From an uncultured Pseudomonadales bacterium (lineage in GTDB: Bacteria > Pseudomonadota > Gammaproteobacteria > Pseudomonadales > Cellvibrionaceae): 64,000 nt of DNA. The DNA is taken from NCBI GenBank assembly GCA_947488935.1, contig CANLBN010000006.1, forward strand, positions 186,001 to 250,000. The letters run 5' to 3'. The notes under the pieces were generated by a model, which was not told where the DNA came from, did no database searches, and was given only the letters and a program-made list of their open reading frames with translations. The position numbers and the translations under genes were made by a program. Shown here piece after piece: positions 45,745 through 53,812 of the stretch. Position 1 is the stretch's first letter. Each line of letters begins with the position of its first letter.

Positions 45745-47922
45745 ATGATATTACCGACTAATAAAATAGCGCTACTGGCAAGCATGGCCATTACCTTAGC
45801 ATGCACGAATAGTTATGCTGATTCCTTTCATCGCATTTCAACTTGGTCTACTGCCAGTAACTTGCCTAAAAGTGCGGCCATCGAAACTGAAACATCAGCA
45901 GAAATAATAACCGCAAGCTCCGATGGTAAAACACTCATTTATTCAGATAGCCCGTTAGGCGGTATAGGCTTTATCGATATTAGTGATGAAAAGTTACCCA
46001 AAGCGCTTGGTTTTTTACAGCTAGATGGAGAGCCAACATCCGTTGCAGCATCAAAAAAATACGTGCTTGCTGGAGTTAATACATCAAAGAACTTTACATC
46101 ACCCAGCGGTAAATTAACGACGATTAACATCCAACAACAACGCATTGTTGGCAGCTGTGACCTAGGTGGCCAACCTGATTCTGTAGCAGTCTCTAAAGAC
46201 AACAAATACGTTGCTATTGCCATCGAGAACGAAAGAGACGAAGACCTTAATGATGGTCTTTTACCACAATTACCCGCGGGTAATCTTGTGATTGCCCCTC
46301 TAAAAAATGGTAAGCCAAATTGCGAACAAAAAACAATCGTAAGCTTGAATGGTCTCGCAGAAATTGGCCCTACAGACCCAGAGCCAGAATTTGTAGATTT
46401 CAACAACAACAATGAAATTGTACTGACACTTCAAGAAAATAATCATATTGTTGTAATCAGTGCTAAAGATGGAAAGATTACCAATCATTTCTCAGCAGGT
46501 TCAGTCGATCTAAAAAATATAGACACTGAGGAAGAACGTGCGCTTACATTCGATGGTCAACAAAGCAACCGTAAGCGCGAGCCCGATGCTGTTAAGTGGA
46601 TTGACAATGATCGTTTTATTACTGCAAACGAAGGTGATTACGAAGGCGGCTCACGTAGCTTTACCATCTTTAATAAAAACGGAAAAGTACTATTTGAGTC
46701 TGGCTTAGATCTTGAGTATCGCATTGTAAGAGCAGGCCACTACCCCGAGAAACGCTCAGGCAATAAAGGTGTAGAACCAGAAGGGATCGAAGTTGCGCGC
46801 TTTAGTGGTAATACGTATTTATTTGTACTAGCAGAGCGTTCAGGTATCGTCGGCGTTTACAAAGATACAGGCGGCAAACCTGAATTTGTTCAACTATTAC
46901 CCGCAGGTGTCGCACCCGAAGGTGCCATTGCTATACCCGAACGCAACCTGCTAGCAGTGGCCAATGAAAAAGATTTAATAGAAGATAACGGGCCACGCTC
47001 ACACGTCATGCTGTATCAACTTAGCGACCAAGAACCAAACTACCCACACATAGAATCGATTAGCAAAAAAGAACGTCCTATTGGCTGGGGAGCATTATCT
47101 GGCTTAGTCGCCGACGATAAAAAGCCTGGTATCTTATACGCTGTAAACGATAGCTTTTACAAAGAACAACCCACCATTTTTACTATCAACGCTAATAAAA
47201 CCCCAGCAAAAATAACAAAAGCAACAATCGTTACCAAATACGGCTCGCCTGCAAAAAATCTAGATATGGAAGGTATTACAACCGATGGCAAAGGTGGATT
47301 TTGGATTGCCTCCGAGGGTAATTCTAAAAAATCGGTGCCTCATGCGATTTACCACGTGAGTAAAACCGGAGAAATAAAAGAAGAAATACTTTTCCCAAAA
47401 GAGCTACTAAAGCATGAGATACGCTTTGGTGCAGAGGGCATTACACGTATCGGCGATACTTTGTGGATAGCCATACAACGCCCATGGAAAGACGACCCTA
47501 AAAACATGACTAAACTTGTCTCTTATGATACTAATACTAAACAATGGAGTGCCGTACACTACCCTCTCGACACAGTAAAAAAAGGCTGGGTAGGACTATC
47601 GGAAATTAGCGCTCACGAGGGTTATCTCTACATCGTTGAAAGAGACAACAACGTTGCCGATGCCGCAGAAATAAAACGGCTCTATCGCGTCAGCCAAAAA
47701 TATTTAAGCAGTAGTAGCCTGCCTGGCAAACTACCTATTGTTAAAAAAGAATTAGCCTATGACTTTATTCCAAAGCTACAGTCTTTCAATGGTTATATTG
47801 CTGAGAAACTAGAAGGATTTACTTTCGATAGAAACGGAAACGCCTTTGCCATCACTGACAATGACGGCGTCGATGACAACTCTGGCGAGACTCTATTTTT
47901 TAACATAGAAAAAATTCAATAG
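45745..47922 (+). CDS. Secreted esterase-like activity of phytase family protein
   Basis: The 725-residue protein has a Sec signal (cleavage after S-Y-A near residue 26). Its body is beta-propeller-like: N-terminal repeats of the YVTN/choice-of-anchor type (about 40-430) then an esterase-like-phytase domain (G-W-G-A-L-S-G-L near 443, D-M-E-G-I-T near 507, I-R-F-G-A-E-G-I-T-R-I near 555, V-G-L-S-E-I near 605). The start at the ATG 45745 follows GGA at a good distance; a TTG 24 bases upstream is in frame. Such proteins may act on phosphate esters at the cell surface. Substrate is unknown. Confidence 0.8.
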   Translation: MILPTNKIALLASMAITLACTNSYADSFHRISTWSTASNLPKSAAIETETSAEIITASSDGKTLIYSDSPLGGIGFIDISDEKLPKALGFLQLDGEPTSVAASKKYVLAGVNTSKNFTSPSGKLTTINIQQQRIVGSCDLGGQPDSVAVSKDNKYVAIAIENERDEDLNDGLLPQLPAGNLVIAPLKNGKPNCEQKTIVSLNGLAEIGPTDPEPEFVDFNNNNEIVLTLQENNHIVVISAKDGKITNHFSAGSVDLKNIDTEEERALTFDGQQSNRKREPDAVKWIDNDRFITANEGDYEGGSRSFTIFNKNGKVLFESGLDLEYRIVRAGHYPEKRSGNKGVEPEGIEVARFSGNTYLFVLAERSGIVGVYKDTGGKPEFVQLLPAGVAPEGAIAIPERNLLAVANEKDLIEDNGPRSHVMLYQLSDQEPNYPHIESISKKERPIGWGALSGLVADDKKPGILYAVNDSFYKEQPTIFTINANKTPAKITKATIVTKYGSPAKNLDMEGITTDGKGGFWIASEGNSKKSVPHAIYHVSKTGEIKEEILFPKELLKHEIRFGAEGITRIGDTLWIAIQRPWKDDPKNMTKLVSYDTNTKQWSAVHYPLDTVKKGWVGLSEISAHEGYLYIVERDNNVADAAEIKRLYRVSQKYLSSSSLPGKLPIVKKELAYDFIPKLQSFNGYIAEKLEGFTFDRNGNAFAITDNDGVDDNSGETLFFNIEKIQ

Positions 47923-47932
47923 CACACTCAAG

Positions 47933-47957
47933 AAAGAGGTTGAGAGTCAACCTCTTT
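47933..47957 (+). terminator. Terminator hairpin after esterase-like gene
   Basis: An 11-bp perfect stem (AAAGAGGTTGA / TCAACCTCTTT) with a 3-base loop lies 10 bases after the stop. The following bases are only moderately T-rich, so efficiency may be modest. Confidence 0.75.
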
Positions 47958-48184
47958 CGCTTTACCCCCTCCCTAAGTATTTTCACCTATCTTTAATTAC
48001 AATAATTTTTATTTTTCACAACACTACCAATTAACTTTATATATTTATTTTTTAAAAAAAACTTTAATATAAAAGAAATATAACTTACATATTACTGAAA
48101 CATTCAGCCACTAACATACCCTTCCGTTAACCAAGCAAACATTTAAAAAATCTTTTTAATTATATTTTACCACAGGGGTTATGT

Positions 48185-49177
48185 ATGAAATTATTACCAC
48201 TTGCAGTAGCATTTGGCCTTATCGCTACGTCTGGAGCAGCAAACGCCGCTACTATTTTTAAACAAGGTGGGTTGACTTATAAAGTTGACGGCGACATTCA
48301 AATACAACTTCGCAGAGACAATGACGAAGACAACAACACAGAAATTGACATCGATGACTCTGAGTTAAAAAACAAAATCACTTACGATTTAGGTAGCGGT
48401 TATAAAGCTTTTGCAGAAGCGCACTTCGACATTGGCAAGGATGAAGACGGCGAGGTCGAAGCCGAAGAAACATTTGTTGGCTTCAAAAATAAAGTATTTA
48501 AGATTTCATTTGGTCGCCAAGATTATGTTACTGACGACTTCGCAACTGAGCGTGCTATTGAAGAGCCATTTGCAGAATCTGCATTTGAAGAAGATAGCGC
48601 TACCGGCGCAAACGATCGTTTTGATAACGATGGCGCAGTAGACGGCGAAGACGTTATCTCAGCATCTATCAGAGCTGGTGCATTTGACATTCACTTTTCA
48701 CAGGATTTGGGTGGAGAGGATGAGGACGATTTTTCATCATCTGATCTTTACGTGACTGCAAAAGTAAACAAGTATTTTCAAGTAGGTGTTGCCGCACAGG
48801 TATTAGAAGAAGAAGGTGGTTTAGAATCTGACACTTACGGCGTTAATTTCGAAGCTAAATTAGGCCCTGTATCACTAGCAGGTGACTACAGTGAAAAAGA
48901 CATCGACGATGTTGATAATCTCGACATTGAAGTGCTTAATTTATCGGCTGGGTTTAAAGTAGCTAAAAACACCAAAGCCATTATTGGTTACACTAATATT
49001 GACAACGATAGCCTAGGCGATGTTGACGTTTACTATGCAAACGTGACTTATAAATTTCCTAAAGCGAAAAACGTGAGTGTATTTGCAGAGATTCAAGGCA
49101 TCAGCGACAACACTAATATCGACGATTTTAGTGAAGATCAAACTGGCTTCCTAGCTGGCATGCGTATCAAATTCTAA
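48185..49177 (+). CDS. Outer-membrane porin, acidic
   Basis: The 330-residue protein has a Sec signal ending in A-N-A near residue 22 and a mature body of alternating beta strands that ends in R-I-K-F, the terminal Phe typical of outer-membrane barrels. The composition is unusually acidic: runs such as D-N-D-E-D-N-N-T-E-I-D and E-E-D-S-A in loop regions. This matches Gram-negative general porins of the OmpC-like type at the level of pattern. An AGGGG ribosome-binding site and a strong terminator surround it, as expected for a highly expressed single gene. Confidence 0.85.
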   Translation: MKLLPLAVAFGLIATSGAANAATIFKQGGLTYKVDGDIQIQLRRDNDEDNNTEIDIDDSELKNKITYDLGSGYKAFAEAHFDIGKDEDGEVEAEETFVGFKNKVFKISFGRQDYVTDDFATERAIEEPFAESAFEEDSATGANDRFDNDGAVDGEDVISASIRAGAFDIHFSQDLGGEDEDDFSSSDLYVTAKVNKYFQVGVAAQVLEEEGGLESDTYGVNFEAKLGPVSLAGDYSEKDIDDVDNLDIEVLNLSAGFKVAKNTKAIIGYTNIDNDSLGDVDVYYANVTYKFPKAKNVSVFAEIQGISDNTNIDDFSEDQTGFLAGMRIKF

Positions 49178-49200
49178 AAAAGCTTTGCCCCCCCCTTATT

Positions 49201-49228
49201 AGCCGGCTTATGTAAGCCGGCTTTTTTA
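49201..49228 (+). terminator. Porin gene terminator
   Basis: AGCCGGCTTA and TAAGCCGGCT form a perfect 10-bp stem (effective loop 4 or more bases including the inner A-T pairs), immediately followed by six T. It lies 24 bases after the porin stop. Confidence 0.93.
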
Positions 49229-49329
49229 TTACTGTCGATTTAACCGTCTAAAACAGTGGCCTTATCTACACACGCGAACTATTATATAATCTTTGCTTAA
49301 ATCCTACTCCCAGAGAGAACACTTATCAC

Positions 49330-49785
49330 ATGCCAACTATTTGGGTCGATGCCGACGCCTGCCCGGTTGTTATAAAAGAAATAATTTGCCGTGCGGCCAA
49401 CCGCACACAAACACCGGCTGTCTTTGTTGCCAACCAATCAATTAGCTTACCTAAATCAAAACATATTAAAATGCTACAGGTCAGCAGCGGCTTCGATGTT
49501 GCCGACGATACAATAGTTGAACGCGTAGTGAATGGCGATATTGTTATTACGAGCGACATACCATTAGCCGCTGAGGTGCTCGAAAAGCAAGCACTTGTGA
49601 TTACTTCAAGAGGCGAGCGCTACACGCAAGACAATATAAAGGCCCGTTTGAATATGCGCGACTTTATGGAAACAATGCGTGCAAGTGGTATTCAGTCAGG
49701 CGGGCCTGCGGCACTGAACCATGGAGACAGGCAAGCATTTGCAAATGCTCTCGACAGATTATTGACCAAGACTCAAAAAATATAA
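49330..49785 (+). CDS. yaiI: YaiI/YqxD family protein (UPF0178, DUF188)
   Basis: The 151-residue protein matches UPF0178: W-V-D-A-D-A-C-P-V near residues 4-12, [18 protein letters not shown] near 60-77, and R-D-F-M-E-T-M-R near 114-121. The fold resembles PIN-like nucleases with conserved acidic residues; function is not established. The gene converges with msrA. Confidence 0.92.
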   Translation: MPTIWVDADACPVVIKEIICRAANRTQTPAVFVANQSISLPKSKHIKMLQVSSGFDVADDTIVERVVNGDIVITSDIPLAAEVLEKQALVITSRGERYTQDNIKARLNMRDFMETMRASGIQSGGPAALNHGDRQAFANALDRLLTKTQKI

Positions 49786-49808
49786 TACAAGCTATAATGT
49801 AGTCACTG

Positions 49809-50423
49809 TTAGTGCTTGCCTGTTACTACTTTACCCCACAAATCTTTAATACGGCTATCTCGTCCACAAGAGCTTCTATAAAAACGATACCGGAGACTAC
49901 TTTTTTTGTAGTAGTCCTGATGATAGGCCTCAGCAGGATAAAATGTTTTAGCCTGTAGAATTTCAGTCACAATTTTCTCAGGAAAGGGTTTGGTTTTTTC
50001 TATCTCGGATAAAGAATCATTAAATACTTTCTGCTGATTCTCATCTTGGTAAAACAGTGCAGTTTTATAAGAAGAGCCCTTATCACAAAATTGCCCATGT
50101 GGGTCTGTAGGGTCGATCGTGCGCCAATAAAAATCTACCAGCTCTCTCAACGAGACGATATCGGAATTATAGGTTATTTTAACCGCTTCAAAATGGCCAG
50201 TCTTGTTAGAAGAAACCGACTTATAGCTCGGGTTATCGGTGGTGCCATTAATGTACCCTGATTCTGCACGCAACACGCCTTTGTGTTTTTCAAAATCTGA
50301 TTCTGTGCACCAAAAACAACCACCAGCAACAATGAGCTCTTTTTCTTTAATCAATGCTTGAGCATTACTCACACCACTTTGCATTAACCATAAACTCGCT
50401 ATCAATAATAAAATATTTTTCAT
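49809..50423 (-). CDS. msrA: Periplasmic peptide-methionine (S)-S-oxide reductase MsrA
   Basis: The 204-residue enzyme has an N-terminal signal peptide (cleavage after N-A-Q-A near residue 23), so it is predicted to be exported. The catalytic motif G-G-C-F-W-C-T-E follows at about residues 34-41, and a C-terminal resolving Cys appears in S-S-C-G-R. It repairs methionine sulfoxide in envelope proteins. It starts 13 bases after the DUF3179 gene ends, likely one transcript. Most MsrA proteins are cytoplasmic; the exported form is less common. Confidence 0.93.
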   Translation of the reverse strand: MKNILLLIASLWLMQSGVSNAQALIKEKELIVAGGCFWCTESDFEKHKGVLRAESGYINGTTDNPSYKSVSSNKTGHFEAVKITYNSDIVSLRELVDFYWRTIDPTDPHGQFCDKGSSYKTALFYQDENQQKVFNDSLSEIEKTKPFPEKIVTEILQAKTFYPAEAYHQDYYKKSSLRYRFYRSSCGRDSRIKDLWGKVVTGKH

Positions 50424-50436
50424 TTTCTTCTCACAC

Positions 50437-51858
50437 TTACATAATTAAACGTGTTTGGGGGTAAGCTGCATGCCAGCCAAACCAAAAGGCACGTCGATAG
50501 GGTAGACTTTTTAATCGCTGTTTATCTTGCGATGACACTAAATTTTCTTCTCCAAGTATCCATTCATTGCCCTCGACATCAAGCAATGTCCTGTCTTGGT
50601 CATAAGAGACAAAATTAATACCTTGAGGATCGTATACACGGTTAGCACCCGAAGTATCGGTTAATACAATAAACTTTTGTTGTCCTATATTACCTTTATA
50701 AATAAAGTTTTTATTCAAATATTTTGTATCAATCGCTAATTGCTCTTTGGGTGAAGCCGGAAACACCAAGGCAACCACTTCTTGCTTATTCTCTAAGCGG
50801 TCATCATTAAAGGGGGTATTAAACATCAAACGATGATCAGAAAAATAATCACTATAAGCAACGCCTTCACCGTAATCACGACGATGCCCAGTCTCTAACG
50901 ATAGTACCGTCGTATCGGGATGGCGACGTTTCCACTCACCCCAAGTGGTTGTCACCATACCCAAGTGTTCAAGCTTTATACCTTTATCAACCAACGGCCC
51001 TATCACTGGCTCGCCTTTAACGGTACTCCACAATGACTGTGTTGCCTGATCATACATAAGCTTATTAGAGCGATATAAAAAGCCACTGGTGCCCAGCATG
51101 TATTTTTTACCATCGACACTGGTTTTAAAAGGAATCACCGTACCGCAAAGCGTGCAGTAAACACCGGCAATATCAACACCACCAATAGTGTCTGTAAACA
51201 TTTCGTGCCAAGCGAGAATTCGCTTAGGATAAGCGCGCGCATCACCATTCACCTCAATACCAAAAACGATATTATCGTCATCTAGGTATGTCGCTTTTTT
51301 AGCATTAATCATCTTAGGGTTGCGCAGTGGTGGAATACCATCCTGTAACACCCCACCCCAACGCACCTCATCGATACGAATACGAGCAAGATCACCGCGC
51401 CCACTAAAATACTCTTGGAAAACAGGATCAATTCTTTTATAGAGCTCGGCTTTAAAATCAGGGTAGCTTGCCGAGCGATTTTCAGCTTGATTCCATAGCC
51501 AAGAATACCACTTGTGCGTATCCCCGATGAAATCTTCACCCGTCTTTCTTTTTAATAAGTCATGAATCTGCTGATACAATACAAAGCTCGGTGGCACGCT
51601 CATTAAATCAAGCATTTGCGGGAGATAGGCATCATCCCAATATTGATCGATATCTAACAAGGCATGATTAATTTCAACGGAGTCTTTCGTTGTTAGCAAG
51701 GTATTGAAAGCAGTGCTTACTTTTGCATCATCCTTTTTACCCTCACCCGCTGCGCTCTGCGCATGTAAATTGAGAGAAAACAGGGCAATACACACACTGA
51801 ACAAAAGAGCACAAAAGGAGCCGGGAATCTGAATTGTTGTATCGCGAGCAGGGTTCAT
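50437..51858 (-). CDS. DUF3179 domain secreted protein
   Basis: The 473-residue protein has an N-terminal hydrophobic signal (F-C-A-L-L-F-S-V-C-I-A-L-F, likely cleavage near L-H-A-Q). The DUF3179 core includes V-F-G-I-E-V-N-G-D-A-R-A-Y-P near 190-203, G-V-Y-C-T-L-C-G-T near 231-239 (two Cys spaced C-x2-C), and F-L-Y-R-S-N-K-L-M-Y-D near 258-268. DUF3179 has no established activity; the Cys pair suggests metal or redox chemistry. It lies upstream of msrA in the same direction, which would fit an envelope redox or repair pair. Confidence 0.85.
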   Translation of the reverse strand: MNPARDTTIQIPGSFCALLFSVCIALFSLNLHAQSAAGEGKKDDAKVSTAFNTLLTTKDSVEINHALLDIDQYWDDAYLPQMLDLMSVPPSFVLYQQIHDLLKRKTGEDFIGDTHKWYSWLWNQAENRSASYPDFKAELYKRIDPVFQEYFSGRGDLARIRIDEVRWGGVLQDGIPPLRNPKMINAKKATYLDDDNIVFGIEVNGDARAYPKRILAWHEMFTDTIGGVDIAGVYCTLCGTVIPFKTSVDGKKYMLGTSGFLYRSNKLMYDQATQSLWSTVKGEPVIGPLVDKGIKLEHLGMVTTTWGEWKRRHPDTTVLSLETGHRRDYGEGVAYSDYFSDHRLMFNTPFNDDRLENKQEVVALVFPASPKEQLAIDTKYLNKNFIYKGNIGQQKFIVLTDTSGANRVYDPQGINFVSYDQDRTLLDVEGNEWILGEENLVSSQDKQRLKSLPYRRAFWFGWHAAYPQTRLIM

Positions 51859-51968
51859 TATTCTCTCTTTTAAGTGATTTCAATGTAATCTAACTTTATA
51901 AGATCAATAAGCGCCTAAAAAGTTGCACGATTTATAAGGCACTCATAGCATACCGCAAGCAAGAGATT

Positions 51969-53540
51969 CTATTGTCTAACCCCCCGGACAATTTGATCTT
52001 GTATTGTCTCTAGGTTCAGTGCGGACTCTTGCTTAGATTGGTTCGTACAACAGGAAGGTTCACGTGGGCATGAGCTGTTTCTGGGGCAAATAAGGCGAGC
52101 CCGATTATCAATACCACGCTCAACCCAAGCAACATTAAGAATTCTAGCCACACTCATCAGCTCTTTTTTAATGCTTAAGGGTATAGGTGCCGTACCACCA
52201 TCTGCCAAACAAGCCTCTTTTAATGCAAGAGCAAGTTCGGTGGCATCTTTGCCTTGGGATTCGATGGCAGGGTTCAAATCAAGCCCTGCACAAAGCACAT
52301 GGCTATTACCCGCCAAATCATTCACTTTGACTGACTCACAGGAATATATCCTCGGTTCGTTATTTGTCTCTAAAATAGATATTTGTGAAGAACTGCTTTT
52401 CAAAGGCGAATCGATCATACGAAACACCGCCCAGTGCTGACAAGGGTCTTGCACCATACGCATATTTCCCCAAGGCAGTGGAATACCATTACCACGGTAG
52501 ACTGCTTTAAGTTTACCCGGCGGATAAGCATCAAAATAATGCCAATGAGGATACGGTGATACCGCTGTCATACGCCGCATGACAACCGATGCCGACACTT
52601 GCACCATATGGCGTACATTGATTTCATAATTATAGCGATCTAGCAACTGCCTAAAAGGAACTTTAGGGCACAACAATGCACTGGCAAAAAAGCTACATTC
52701 AAAATCACGCCAAGCATTTAAGATGTCTTGCGCATCGACTGAGTTTTCTGAGCCCGAGTGATAATCACGTACCGAACCACCCCCTGCCACCGACACACTT
52801 TTAAAACCTTCATTGCCGTGCAATACTCGGTGACCAATTTGTACCGCCAAATCATACTTTAAACGCATAGGCCGTAACTGCAACACGCTGTTGACATAAA
52901 TACGATTAGGTGGCGCAAAAAATGAGCGCACTAAATTCTTTGATTTACTGCCCATTTCATCTTGAATTTCATCGGGCAGGCGATCAAACCAATGGATTTC
53001 AAGCCCCATATCTTTACAAATGGCAATAACCGCCTCAAGACTAAGAGGCATTTGCTTACGCCCTACTTCCTCAGCGGCACGCTCAAGGTCAGGGAAATGA
53101 TTTTGTTGTTGCTCCTGATGCGCACGAATAAGCAGTTGGGCAAATTGTTGGCCAGATACGCCAGTTTGAGAAAGCATCTCAGGTACAACACTTTCCAAAA
53201 TATCGTTAGAGAACAAAAATTTCGGCTCAAGTGTCATCCCTGAGATGCCACCAGGTTTACGTTTGACCGGCTTAATGGCATCCTCTTCTGGCGTATCATC
53301 CAAAAACCAGCTGACGTCTTTTTGAAAAACTTGTGCAATAACAGCGAGCATTTCTTCACTGGGAAAGCGTTTACCGCGCTCAATCATGGATAAATACGAT
53401 ACCGACGGCGCTAAATTATTGTCATTTTTAATACAACGGGCTGACAAATCCTCCATAGTCAGATTATTACGCTTACGTAAATTGCGTATCTTAGTCCCCA
53501 AAAAATGGGCGTTACGCATGATACCTTTTGTCTTTTTCAT
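51969..53540 (-). CDS. XRE-family ScfR/RamB-like transcriptional regulator
   Basis: The 523-residue protein has an N-terminal XRE helix-turn-helix (about residues 13-75: L-G-T-K-I-R-N-L-R-K-R-N-N-L-T-M-E-D-L), then an IrrE-like domain whose usual H-E-x-x-H is degenerate (Q-I-G-H-R-V-L-H), and a C-terminal Cys cluster (C-P-R-N-S-S-C-P-R-E-P-S-C-C). This is the layout of short-chain fatty acyl regulators such as RamB, which in Corynebacterium controls aceA and aceB. It is divergent from malate synthase here, and repeats in the shared intergenic region are good candidates for its binding sites. Ligand unknown. Confidence 0.85.
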   Translation of the reverse strand: MKKTKGIMRNAHFLGTKIRNLRKRNNLTMEDLSARCIKNDNNLAPSVSYLSMIERGKRFPSEEMLAVIAQVFQKDVSWFLDDTPEEDAIKPVKRKPGGISGMTLEPKFLFSNDILESVVPEMLSQTGVSGQQFAQLLIRAHQEQQQNHFPDLERAAEEVGRKQMPLSLEAVIAICKDMGLEIHWFDRLPDEIQDEMGSKSKNLVRSFFAPPNRIYVNSVLQLRPMRLKYDLAVQIGHRVLHGNEGFKSVSVAGGGSVRDYHSGSENSVDAQDILNAWRDFECSFFASALLCPKVPFRQLLDRYNYEINVRHMVQVSASVVMRRMTAVSPYPHWHYFDAYPPGKLKAVYRGNGIPLPWGNMRMVQDPCQHWAVFRMIDSPLKSSSSQISILETNNEPRIYSCESVKVNDLAGNSHVLCAGLDLNPAIESQGKDATELALALKEACLADGGTAPIPLSIKKELMSVARILNVAWVERGIDNRARLICPRNSSCPREPSCCTNQSKQESALNLETIQDQIVRGVRQ

Positions 53541-53600
53541 AGTACTCTACCTCTAAATCACAATACCCTTTGCCGATTGCCTAACAATAAATAAAAGAAA

Positions 53601-53660
53601 TTGTGAAATTACACAGCCTTTTTTGTGAAATTTACAGTGTAAAATTTTTATTGTAAAATT
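53601..53660. promoter_or_regulatory. Cluster of TTGTRAAATT operator candidates upstream of aceB
   Basis: Four related decamers lie in 60 bases: TTGTGAAATT at 53601, TTGTGAAATT at 53623, GTGTAAAATT at 53637 and TTGTAAAATT at 53651. The first is part of a near-palindrome TGTGAAATTACACA (53602-53615). They sit just upstream of a TATAAT hexamer at 53677, so a bound protein would affect the aceB promoter and that of the divergent regulator. A RamB-like protein encoded next door is the obvious candidate. Confidence 0.6.
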
Positions 53661-53676
53661 CGCACAGTATTTACTA

Positions 53677-53682
53677 TATAAT
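53677..53682 (+). promoter_or_regulatory. Putative -10 element for aceB
   Basis: A perfect TATAAT lies about 130 bases upstream of the aceB start. TTGTAA, part of the last operator repeat, lies 20 bases upstream of it, slightly too far for an ideal -35; activator dependence or repression by the repeat-binding protein is plausible. Confidence 0.45.
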
Positions 53683-53812
53683 GATCTTCAGTTGTTAAGC
53701 AAAGAATTAAACTAATCGTTGAAGATGAGAGTACAATACTCGACCAATAACTCATGGTGTAAGACATGTGTTAACAACCCTTCGATTAAAACCCAATGTA
53801 ATGAGCGTAAAC

